Assembly (NCBI GenBank): GCA_947364965.1
Contig: CANAUU010000003.1
Coordinates: 1 to 29,710, forward strand
Length of the DNA: 29,710 bases
Reading direction: 5' to 3'
From: an uncultured Candidatus Saccharibacteria bacterium
GTDB lineage: Bacteria > Patescibacteriota > Saccharimonadia > Saccharimonadales > Saccharimonadaceae
Below the pieces are notes generated by a model that made no database searches, had not been told where the DNA came from, and saw nothing but the letters and a program-made list of their open reading frames with translations. Below are positions 21,290 through 28,766 of the stretch, in pieces. How positions within the stretch are numbered: the first letter of the stretch is position 1; each line of letters starts with the position of its first letter. A program made the position numbers and the translations under genes.

Positions 21290-23053
21290 ATGAAAAAACT
21301 CGTTATTTCCGGCAGTTCAAAACTTCACGAGCGCGCGCTCTACTGGCGAGGATACTTTGAAGGTCGTGGCTATGACGTCATCGACTGGCCTTGCCCAATT
21401 TCAACCGAAGAGGAAACTCTCGACGAGCCCCAAACCGAACCCGGACTTTCCCTCGGTCGCTGGCTTTCTCCTAATGATTCTGATTATGCCACTCGCATGA
21501 CCAAAATCTACAAACGCTTCTATAAAAACCTCGACCAAGCCGACACCTTCTTCCTCATGAACGAAGACAAAGATGGCATCGAAGGCTACATTGGCGCCAG
21601 CGCCATCGCCGAACTCACCTACGTCGTCACTGGCAATTTGAACCGTGGCAAAAAAGTCGAAATCAACATTCTGAAACTCCCCTCCAAATCCCAAAACTGC
21701 TACGACGAAGTTAAATTCTGGCTCGACCAAGATTGGATCAAAATCTACCACCGCCCCACTGGCAAGAAAGCCACCATTCCCGTCCCTGACGACACTCCAA
21801 AGGCCGAAGTTCCTGTTGAAACCACAACTCCCGAAGAAGTTGAACTTGTTCAGCCGGAACAAGTTGCCGCCGCTCCTGCCCCCGTCGCCGCGCCCATTTC
21901 TGCCCCTGAATCAACAAAAAAACGCGGCCTCTTCGGTCGCCATACCGACAAAACCCTCGACATCACAACTTGCAAAGACAAGGCCCTGAAACCTCTCACC
22001 CTCGAAGCCCGTGAGTACCTCAAAGTCCTCTGTCCTGATTTTCCTTCCTGGCTCCTGAAATACATCGTCGCCCCCGAGTTCCAACGCCTCTCCGGCGTCA
22101 GCATGGTAAACGGCATCGATTACTGCAGTGTCTTCAAGTTCCAAAACTTCAACTCCGTTTTTCAACACAGTATCGGTGTCGCCCTCATCATCTGGCGCTT
22201 CACCCAAGACAAAAAACAAACCCTCGCCGGTCTCTTCCATGACATTTCCGCGCCCGCCTTCAAACACGCTATCGACTACATGAACGGTGATGCCGAAACC
22301 CAAGAATCCATCGAGAAAGACACCGGCAAAATCATCCGCGAATCCAAAGCCATCACCCGCCAGCTCAAAAAAGACGGTATCCTTCCTAGTGAAATCTCCG
22401 ACTACAAACTCTTCCCTGTCGCCGACAACGAAGCCCCCAACCTCGCCGCTGATCGCCTCGAATACACCTTCAGCAACGGCCATTTCCTGTTCGATACTTG
22501 GACTCTTGATCAAATCAAAACTTTTTACGCTGACCTCATTCTTATGAAGAATGAAGATAATCTCGACGAAATCGGTTTCCAGACCCCCAACCTCGCTGCC
22601 GAATTTACCACCCAAAACCTCGCCCTCTCTCTCGTCTATCACAGCGACAAAGTCCGCGCCATCTCCCAATTCCTCGGCGACATGATTCAGTCCATGATTA
22701 ACAGCGGCTACCTCACTCTCGAAGACCTCTACGTTATGAGCGAGCGCGAAATTATCGACTGGATTTTAAGCTGCGGCGACAAACCCATGGGCGACGCCTT
22801 CCGCAATTTCCAGCGCGCCACCACTGTTTTCGGCAGCACCACCGCCAAGAAAAACTGCTATTGTATTAGCGTCAAATCCAAAGTCCGCTACATCACCCCC
22901 CTCACCCAAAACCCCGACGACGCCACAGTCATCCGCATCACTGAACTCGACAAAAAAGTCAAAACCGCCATCAATAAATACCTCGACGACAAGCAATCCA
23001 AATACGTCGGTTTCGACTTCGACTTCAAACCTTACACCGCTGCCGAAGTCTAA
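21290..23053 (+). CDS. Deoxyribosyltransferase/TIR-like domain fused to an HD phosphohydrolase
   Basis: 587 aa from the ATG at 21290; the in-frame ATG at 21254 overlaps a -10 element and would add 12 residues. The N-terminal 150 residues look like a nucleoside 2-deoxyribosyltransferase-type Rossmann domain: KLVISGSSK, then QADTFFLMNED and GYIGASAIAELTYVV, where Glu108 could be the catalytic acid as in that superfamily. A Pro/Ala/Glu-rich linker (about 165-215) follows. The C-terminal part is an HD domain of dGTPase/COG1078 type: APEFQRLSGV (261-270), FQHSIGV with His293, and FHD with His317-Asp318. Inference: it acts on nucleotides, possibly both cleaving a glycosidic bond and removing phosphate. 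Monocistronic. Confidence 0.7.
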   Translation: MKKLVISGSSKLHERALYWRGYFEGRGYDVIDWPCPISTEEETLDEPQTEPGLSLGRWLSPNDSDYATRMTKIYKRFYKNLDQADTFFLMNEDKDGIEGYIGASAIAELTYVVTGNLNRGKKVEINILKLPSKSQNCYDEVKFWLDQDWIKIYHRPTGKKATIPVPDDTPKAEVPVETTTPEEVELVQPEQVAAAPAPVAAPISAPESTKKRGLFGRHTDKTLDITTCKDKALKPLTLEAREYLKVLCPDFPSWLLKYIVAPEFQRLSGVSMVNGIDYCSVFKFQNFNSVFQHSIGVALIIWRFTQDKKQTLAGLFHDISAPAFKHAIDYMNGDAETQESIEKDTGKIIRESKAITRQLKKDGILPSEISDYKLFPVADNEAPNLAADRLEYTFSNGHFLFDTWTLDQIKTFYADLILMKNEDNLDEIGFQTPNLAAEFTTQNLALSLVYHSDKVRAISQFLGDMIQSMINSGYLTLEDLYVMSEREIIDWILSCGDKPMGDAFRNFQRATTVFGSTTAKKNCYCISVKSKVRYITPLTQNPDDATVIRITELDKKVKTAINKYLDDKQSKYVGFDFDFKPYTAAEV

Positions 23054-23131
23054 AAATCATACTCTGAAGTCACGAAATCATGCTAAAATAAAATCAATAC
23101 ATTTCAAAACATAAACAGGAAAACCAATCAT

Positions 23132-24235
23132 ATGTGCACCGCCGTCGCCTACCATACTAACCACCATTATTTTGGCCGCAATCTCGATTACGAATTTTCC
23201 TACGGCGAAAACGCCGTCATCATCCCCCGCAATTTCCCATTCAATTTTCGCGAAATCGGCACCATGAACTCTCACTACGCCATCATCGGCATCACCTACC
23301 TCGCCCCCGACCAAAACGGCAACGATTATCCCCTCCTCTATGGCGCCATCAACGAAAAAGGTCTCGGCATCGCCGGGCTCAACTTCGTCGGCAACACCGT
23401 CTATCACGACCACGTCGACGGCAAAGACAATATTGCTCAATTCGAACTTCTTCCCTGGCTCCTCGGCCAATGCGCCACCGTCGCCGAAGCGAAAACCCTT
23501 CTCGCAAAAATCAACCTACGCAATTTCCCTTTCACTCCAGAACTCCCGCCCGCCGAGCTCCATTGGATGATTAACGATACCACCGGCGCCACCATCGTTG
23601 TCGAATCCGTCATGGACGGTCTCAAAATCTACGACAACCCCACCAACGTCCTCACCAACAACCCGCCTTTCGACGAACAATTCTTCCACCTGAACAATTA
23701 CATGAATCTCTCCGCCTCCGCCCCGGTCAACAACTTCGCTCCCGACCTTCCCCTCACCGAATACAGCCGCGGCATGGGTGCCATCGGTCTCCCCGGCGAC
23801 CTCTCCTCCCAGTCTCGCTTTGTCAGAGCTGCCTTCATCCGCACCCACTCCCGCAACAAACCCTCCACCTCAACAGAAAATCAAAGTCTCCACAACAACC
23901 CCTCCAGCCCGGCGGAAAACCAAACCGCCGCTCAAACCACTAGCAATCAAGACGCAACCCCCGCCAACAACCCCGACGAACTCGCCAGCATCAACCAATT
24001 CTTCCACATTCTCCACTCCGTCGAGCAGCAATACGGCTGTTGCGACCTTGGCAACGACAAATTCGAATACACCCTCTATTCCTCCGGCTACAACCTCGAG
24101 CAAGGCATCTTCTACTACACAACCTATACCAACCACCAAATCTCCGCCCTCAACCTCCACTCCGAAAACCTCGATTCCGACCAACTTATCATCTACCCCA
24201 TCCTCGAAACCGAACAAATCCATCATCAAAACTAA
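23132..24235 (+). CDS. Choloylglycine hydrolase family (bile salt hydrolase-like)
   Basis: 367 aa, Ntn-hydrolase. After removal of Met1, Cys2 (MCTAVAYHT) is the nucleophile. Other active-site positions are present: Arg16 and Asp19 in FGRNLDYEFSYGE, Asn84, Asn in VLTNNPPF, and Arg229/Arg232 in SSQSRFVRAAF. The match to Firmicutes bile salt hydrolases runs along the whole protein (SVEQQYG, IYYY-like and LINYPL-like segments), so deconjugation of glycine- or taurine-bile salts, or a related acylamide such as penicillin V, is likely. Residues 237-283 are a Ser/Asn/Thr-rich insertion, longer than the usual loop before INQFFHIL. The leader is about 36 nt with AGGA 10 nt before the ATG. No signal peptide is visible. 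Confidence 0.9.
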   Translation: MCTAVAYHTNHHYFGRNLDYEFSYGENAVIIPRNFPFNFREIGTMNSHYAIIGITYLAPDQNGNDYPLLYGAINEKGLGIAGLNFVGNTVYHDHVDGKDNIAQFELLPWLLGQCATVAEAKTLLAKINLRNFPFTPELPPAELHWMINDTTGATIVVESVMDGLKIYDNPTNVLTNNPPFDEQFFHLNNYMNLSASAPVNNFAPDLPLTEYSRGMGAIGLPGDLSSQSRFVRAAFIRTHSRNKPSTSTENQSLHNNPSSPAENQTAAQTTSNQDATPANNPDELASINQFFHILHSVEQQYGCCDLGNDKFEYTLYSSGYNLEQGIFYYTTYTNHQISALNLHSENLDSDQLIIYPILETEQIHHQN

Positions 24236-24279
24236 CCTCCAAGCCGCCCCAGAATACTCCATATCACCCCACAACGTGA

Positions 24280-24285
24280 TATAAT
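24280..24285 (+). promoter_or_regulatory. Leaderless promoter of the cardiolipin synthase-Qng1 operon
   Basis: TGA TATAAT, then seven bases, then the ATG at 24293. No Shine-Dalgarno site. Confidence 0.6.
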
Positions 24286-24292
24286 ATATAGT

Positions 24293-25999
24293 ATGTCAAC
24301 CCCCACACCACAAAAGTTCAGCATCAATCCCGCCAATTCACCAAAATCCCATGTCCAAAAAGCCCAGAAAACCAAACAGCATCACCCCCTTCGCTTTCTA
24401 AAAAGCCTCCTCACCAACCGCTTCGCTTGGACTATCCTTGTCATCCTCGCCGAACTCATCATCCTTATCGCCCTCTACCTCCTTCTCTATAGCAACTTCT
24501 TCCCTGTCACCATTTTCGCCGTTTTCTTCTCCCTCGCCATCACCCTCTATATCATCAATTATTATCATAACCTCGAAATGCGCCTCCTCTGGGCCTTCAT
24601 TGTTGTGAGCCTTCCCATCATCGGCCCACTCCTCTTCATCATCTTCGCCAGCAATGGCCGCAATCAAACCCTCCGCGACAAATGTAGCGAATTCGCCGCC
24701 AAGCTCAAAGCCTTCTACCCCAATAACTCCGCCCTCAGCGCCCTCCAAAAAGAAAATCCTGTCGCCGCCCTCCAAGCCCGCTACATCTGCGAAACCAACC
24801 ACATCTCCCTCTCTAAAAACACTCAAACCACCTATTTCCCTGATGGTGAAACTTATTTCGAGCGCCTCCTTACCGACCTCAAAACCGCCCGATCCTTCAT
24901 TTTCCTCGAATTCTTCATCATCTGCCCCGGTCGTATCTGGAACGAAATCCTTGCCACACTCCAAGCCAAAGTCCAGCAAGGCATCAAGGTCTACGTTATG
25001 TACGACGACATTGGCAGCATTTTCACCCTCCCCTCCCGCTATTACCGTGATCTCGAAGCCATCGGCATTCACTGCACTCCTTCCAACAAATTCAATTCCC
25101 GCCTCAACGGCTTTCATAACAACCGCGACCATCGCAAAGTTGTCGTCATCGACGGGCAGATTGGCTACACCGGCGGCATCAACCTCGCCGACGAATACGC
25201 CAACCTCAAAACTCTCCACGGGCATTGGAAAGACACTGGCCTCCGTCTCGAAGGCCCCGCTGTCACCAACCTCCTCACCCTCTTCCTTACCTCCTGGAAC
25301 CTCCATAGCAAAACTCCCCTTCCCTTCGACCAATTCCTCCCCAAAAACACCCCAAAACTCCAGAATACTCTAAAACCTCAAAACACAAAATCCCCAATCT
25401 CCACAAAACCCGAAACAACCAAAAACTCCAAAACCACCACCCCACAAGAAGGCTACACTCTCGTCTACGGCTCCGGCCCCACCCCCATCTACGACCAACC
25501 TGTCGCCAAAAACGTCTACCTAAACCTCATCAACAGCGCCACCAAATCCCTCCGCATCACCACTCCCTACCTCGTCTGCGACAGCGAAATCATGAACGCC
25601 CTCGCCCTCGCCGCCGAAAAAGGCGTCAACGTCGAAATCATCACCCCACACATCCCCGACAAAAAAATCGTCTACCTCATGACCCGCTCCAACTATCTCC
25701 CTCTCATCGAACGCGGCGTCAAAATCTATGAATATAAACCTGGCTTCATCCACGCCAAAACCATGCTCTGTGACGACGACTACGGCATCTGCGGCACCAT
25801 CAACCTCGACTTCCGCTCCCTCATCTACCATTTCGAATGCGCCGCCTGGATGTATCAAACCTCCTGTCTCGCCGATATGTCCACCGATTTCGAAACCACG
25901 AAAAAATCTTGCATCAAAATCACCCCCGAAACCGCCCGCCTAAAACAACCCCTCCGTCTCATCGCCGAAACCCTAAAAGTCTTCGCCCCACTTTTCTAA
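24293..25999 (+). CDS. cls: Cardiolipin synthase (phospholipase D family)
   Basis: 568 aa. It joins phosphatidylglycerol molecules into cardiolipin at the membrane. Seen: a disordered cationic N-terminus (1-45), two transmembrane helices (about 45-95) with a third hydrophobic stretch near 100-125, a PLDc domain with the first HKD motif DHRKVVVIDGQIGYTGG, and a second with FIHAKTMLCDDDYGICGTIN. Both HKD motifs are intact. Odd: between the two domains lies a Lys/Thr/Asn/Pro-rich linker of about 45 residues (PKNTPKLQNT...TTTPQEG) absent from typical Cls. The Qng1-like gene starts 3 bp after the stop, so the two are translated from one mRNA. Confidence 0.92.
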   Translation: MSTPTPQKFSINPANSPKSHVQKAQKTKQHHPLRFLKSLLTNRFAWTILVILAELIILIALYLLLYSNFFPVTIFAVFFSLAITLYIINYYHNLEMRLLWAFIVVSLPIIGPLLFIIFASNGRNQTLRDKCSEFAAKLKAFYPNNSALSALQKENPVAALQARYICETNHISLSKNTQTTYFPDGETYFERLLTDLKTARSFIFLEFFIICPGRIWNEILATLQAKVQQGIKVYVMYDDIGSIFTLPSRYYRDLEAIGIHCTPSNKFNSRLNGFHNNRDHRKVVVIDGQIGYTGGINLADEYANLKTLHGHWKDTGLRLEGPAVTNLLTLFLTSWNLHSKTPLPFDQFLPKNTPKLQNTLKPQNTKSPISTKPETTKNSKTTTPQEGYTLVYGSGPTPIYDQPVAKNVYLNLINSATKSLRITTPYLVCDSEIMNALALAAEKGVNVEIITPHIPDKKIVYLMTRSNYLPLIERGVKIYEYKPGFIHAKTMLCDDDYGICGTINLDFRSLIYHFECAAWMYQTSCLADMSTDFETTKKSCIKITPETARLKQPLRLIAETLKVFAPLF

Positions 26000-26001
26000 C
26001 T

Positions 26002-27174
26002 ATGTCCGCGAAACCTACCTCCAAAACAATCATCGCCGAACCATCCGCCGCACCAGTCGCCATCGTCCCCACCCTCTCCGACATTCGCAAATCCTGTGAT
26101 TTCGTCACCACCCATGCCAAACACGTCCATCTTAACTCCAAAAACCTCTCCCACTTCGCAAAATCCATTGTCTCCCCGCCCGAACATTGGCTCGCCACCA
26201 ACCCCCATAATCTGCTCTCGCTTCCTCTCCCTCTGCTCACTACGACCCTGCTTTATTTTGAAGTGATTGACTATTCCTTCTGGCCCGGCCCACCTGCAAC
26301 TCCTTGCGCTCCAAAACCAGACCTCCTAACCATCACTCAACCGCCAACCTTAGAACCCGCTCCGCCAGCTCAAAAATCAGCTCAAAAATGGACTATTCCA
26401 TCTCCCGATGGCCCGCTCGACGGCTCCACTGCCCTGCTCTACCTACTCCTCACGAAAGCCAGAAAACACCTCGCTAAAACTCAGTCACACCCCACAGCCC
26501 CATTCAACTTTGCCGAGTTCTCTGATGTGGATTTCCACCATTTCTTTCATCCTGCCGGCACCATCGGAAAAATCCCCCTCCTCGCCGAACGTTCCCAGGC
26601 CCTCCGCGAAACCTCCCGCATCCTCCGGAACCAACTTAACAACGACTTCTTCGCCGCCATCAAAATTTTCACCTCCGACGAGCAACTTTTCCATTTCCTC
26701 ATCACTACCTTCCCCTCCCTCCGCGACCAACGCACCTACCCTCCCGTAAGCAAGGCTGACCGACACACCAGCACCAACAAAGCAGCCTGCCAGCCCCAAA
26801 CCATCCATTTCTATAAGCTCGCTCAGCTCCTCAGCTCCGACCTCCTCTTCGTCCGCCACCATCTCGAGCACATCAAAGTTGACGCCCAAAACCTCCCCGG
26901 CTGCGCTGATTACAAAATTCCCCAAACCCTCCGCGCCCTCAACCTAATTTCCTACAGCCCCGAACTCTCCGACCTCGTCGACACCAAACGCCTCATTCCA
27001 GAAAACTCACACCTCGAAGTCGAAATCCGCGCTGCTACCATCTCCGCTATCAGCTTCCTTCACCATGTCCGTCCAGACCTCTCCCCCATCCAAATCAACG
27101 ACCACCTCTTCCTAAACTCTCGCCAACTCATCAATCCCCAACCCTATCACCTCACCCGCACCACGAACTACTAG
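26002..27174 (+). CDS. Queuosine 5'-phosphate N-glycosylase/hydrolase (Qng1, DUF2419)
   Basis: 390 aa. The family releases queuine from queuosine 5'-phosphate for salvage into tRNA. Family signatures are seen along the length: DIRKSCDFVTTHAKHVHLN near the start, LLYFEVIDYSFWPGP, the DG-S-ALLYLLL helix, PLLAERSQALRETS, FPSLRDQRTY, FYKLAQLLSSDL, CADYKIPQTLR and SHLEVEIRAATI near the end. The region PPVSKADRHTSTNKAACQPQ before FYKLAQ is longer than usual. Start: the ATG at 26002, two bases after the cls stop (a longer in-frame reading through cls is rejected). Salvage suits an organism that takes bases or nucleosides from a host or neighbours (inference). Confidence 0.85.
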   Translation: MSAKPTSKTIIAEPSAAPVAIVPTLSDIRKSCDFVTTHAKHVHLNSKNLSHFAKSIVSPPEHWLATNPHNLLSLPLPLLTTTLLYFEVIDYSFWPGPPATPCAPKPDLLTITQPPTLEPAPPAQKSAQKWTIPSPDGPLDGSTALLYLLLTKARKHLAKTQSHPTAPFNFAEFSDVDFHHFFHPAGTIGKIPLLAERSQALRETSRILRNQLNNDFFAAIKIFTSDEQLFHFLITTFPSLRDQRTYPPVSKADRHTSTNKAACQPQTIHFYKLAQLLSSDLLFVRHHLEHIKVDAQNLPGCADYKIPQTLRALNLISYSPELSDLVDTKRLIPENSHLEVEIRAATISAISFLHHVRPDLSPIQINDHLFLNSRQLINPQPYHLTRTTNY

Positions 27175-27179
27175 TGTGC

Positions 27180-27198
27180 TATAATAAACCAAAAGGAG
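27180..27198 (+). promoter_or_regulatory. Promoter and ribosome binding site of the GNAT gene
   Basis: TGC TATAAT (27180-27185) is followed by AAAAGGAG (27191-27198) and the ATG at 27204. The mRNA leader is only about 12 nt but contains the Shine-Dalgarno, which decides the start over the upstream in-frame ATG at 27174. Confidence 0.6.
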
Positions 27199-27203
27199 AA
27201 AAC

Positions 27204-28031
27204 ATGAGCAATAACCCCAATCAATTCAACGCAACCCCTACCGACAATCAGGACAACCCATGGGCAGACCTCGAAAACATGCCAAAAGACCCTATTACTA
27301 CCACCGAAGTCGCCAACCCCGCGCCAGAGGCATCGACCCTCGACGCGTCAGAAACCCCAGCAACTACCACTGAAACCACCCAGACTCACGAGAACCTCAT
27401 CAATGTCAACATCAAGAACCTTTCTCCTGAAGACGATTTTTCCCAAGTCGCCAAATCCCTTTATCTCGTTGACCAATATATCTTCCCTGATTTGTTCGGC
27501 GACGAAGAAAAAGCCAAGACTTTCGCTCCAGCCCTCTTTAGTGACGATCCAAATGCACTCTTCTCATACAACAAAACTCTTGTTGCTAAAGATGATGACG
27601 GCAACATCGCCGGCATCATCGTCTATCGCGACGCAGAATGCACCCCATGGGACACGACCGCTGTCACCGAGCGCTTCGCCGCCACCGGCATCGAACTTCC
27701 CGAAAATTTTGTCCGCGCCAATGAAAATTACATGAAGAAAATTACCGACGCCGAACTCCCAGAAGGCGCTGTCGAAATCGAATTCGTCGGTGTCCGCAAT
27801 GAGTATCGCGGAAGCGGCATCGGCAGCAAGCTTATCGCCTCCGTGCTCGACAGTCCCGAATACACCGAAGCTCACCTCGACGTCCTCGATAGCCATCCCG
27901 GCGCCCGCAGCCTCTACGACAAACTCGGTTTCATGCCAGATGGTGACAAATTTCCCAATTACCCCGATGGTTCCGAAGGCGTCCAACATATGATTCTCAA
28001 AAAATCCGAACAGACCCCAGAAACCGCTTAA
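27204..28031 (+). CDS. GNAT N-acetyltransferase with a disordered N-terminus
   Basis: 275 aa. Residues 1-75 are Asn/Thr/Glu/Ala-rich and probably disordered. The GNAT fold follows: an N-terminal strand and helix (LSPEDDFSQVAKSLYLVDQY), GNIAGIIVYRD, the acetyl-CoA pyrophosphate loop VRNEYRGSGIGSKLI (Q/R-x-x-G-x-G/A motif) and the C-terminal ARSLYDKLGFMP. It transfers an acetyl group from acetyl-CoA to an amine; the acceptor cannot be inferred. A hairpin terminator lies 27 bp beyond the stop. No partner gene lies beside it. Confidence 0.85.
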   Translation: MSNNPNQFNATPTDNQDNPWADLENMPKDPITTTEVANPAPEASTLDASETPATTTETTQTHENLINVNIKNLSPEDDFSQVAKSLYLVDQYIFPDLFGDEEKAKTFAPALFSDDPNALFSYNKTLVAKDDDGNIAGIIVYRDAECTPWDTTAVTERFAATGIELPENFVRANENYMKKITDAELPEGAVEIEFVGVRNEYRGSGIGSKLIASVLDSPEYTEAHLDVLDSHPGARSLYDKLGFMPDGDKFPNYPDGSEGVQHMILKKSEQTPETA

Positions 28032-28057
28032 TTCCCAAAACCACGCTAAATTTACCA

Positions 28058-28083
28058 AAGGACCGTCATCACTAGCGGTCCTT
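28058..28083 (+). terminator. Probable terminator after the GNAT gene
   Basis: AAGGACCG (28058-28065) pairs with CGGTCCTT (28076-28083), 10-nt loop. The following T run is weak (CAACATTT). Confidence 0.5.
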
Positions 28084-28128
28084 CAACATTTCTCAACACA
28101 CTGCAGAATATCATCAACTCACAAAAAA

Positions 28129-28204
28129 TGGAGCCATTGGCAGGGATCGAACCTGTGACCTGCTCGTTACGAATGAGCTGCTCTACCAACTGAGCTACAA
28201 TGGC
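28129..28204 (-). tRNA. tRNA-Thr (anticodon CGT)
   Basis: 76 nt with encoded CCA. The acceptor GCCATTG/CAATGGC pairs fully, the D arm is GCTCAGTTGGTAGAGC, the anticodon stem-loop CTCATTCGTAACGAG gives CGT, and the T arm is CAGGTTCGATCCCTG. It reads ACG. Six T follow the CCA. Confidence 0.96.
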
Positions 28205-28213
28205 AACACCCTC

Positions 28214-28219
28214 ATTATA
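28214..28219 (-). promoter_or_regulatory. -10 element of tRNA-Thr
   Basis: TGG TATAAT on the minus strand, 9 bases before the tRNA 5' end, so the primary transcript would need almost no 5' trimming. Confidence 0.5.
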
Positions 28220-28397
28220 CCACACTTCCTCCCCTTGAAAGCCATTTTACGCCAACTCAAATACCCAAGCGCCCAGCCCAGAAACTCAAAAATATAAAAA
28301 CTCGAATAATTTCGCACCCTCTTCCCCCATCATCAACAAAGGCGACAGACACGGAACTACGCATAGAAACCACATTTTACGCCTAGCTCCCACCTCA

Positions 28398-28488
28398 ATT
28401 TTCACATTTTTCGAAGATAAAACACTCCATTTTCACACATTTTTCGAAGATAAAACGACCATTTTCCGCACATTTTCCAAAGATAACC
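28398..28488. repeat. Degenerate tandem repeat, about 3 units of 28-32 bp
   Basis: Units 28398-28428, 28429-28460 and 28461-28488, plus the start of a fourth, share ATTTTCACACATTTTTCGAA then GATAAAAC. The first two differ by an AC insertion and the final few bases; the third is diverged. Each of the first two carries a TTCGAA palindrome. The rest of 28220-28397 is AT-rich with nothing identifiable except two copies of ATTTTACGCC. Confidence 0.75.
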
Positions 28489-28504
28489 ATTTTTTTTACT
28501 CAGC

Positions 28505-28717
28505 TCTCCGCCCCAGCCGCCGCCCCGCCAAGTAATTCTTATTGAACAAATTATTTATGTTGAGCATAATTCATTCATTAGATAGATATATCTCGATATC
28601 GATTGTAAAAAAGGAATAGGTATGTGCTATATCGACAATATTATCACCAAAGCTAAGGCATAAAGCCTAAACTCCATACATAGAACTACTTGACGGTTGC
28701 GGAGGCTGGGGCGGAGA
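28505..28717. repeat. 213-bp element bounded by long imperfect inverted repeats
   Basis: The outer arms 28505-28523 and 28699-28717 are complementary at 18 of 19 positions (core TCTCCGCCCCAGCC). With one gap the pairing continues through CAAGTAATTCT, giving arms of about 35 bp. The interior (about 140 bp) is AT-rich with small palindromes (GATATATC, CGATATCG, AGGC-ATAAA-GCCT) and no ORF. Flanking target duplications are not obvious. Either a MITE-like element or the footprint of a structured RNA with a long closing stem. Confidence 0.7.
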
Positions 28718-28766
28718 AGACCCGAAAATCAAAGCTAGTGTCTCCAACTCGAAACCTAACTAATAA

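Noticed and set aside
24398..25333. Minus-strand ORF of 311 codons antisense to cardiolipin synthase
   Set aside because: The sense strand carries intact HKD motifs. The antisense product is an acidic Gly/Val/Glu-rich shadow produced by the strong C bias of the plus strand, as are the long ORFs antisense to 21290-23053.
28398..28488. CRISPR array
   Set aside because: Repeats are only three, contiguous without unique spacers and degenerate; no cas genes are in the window.
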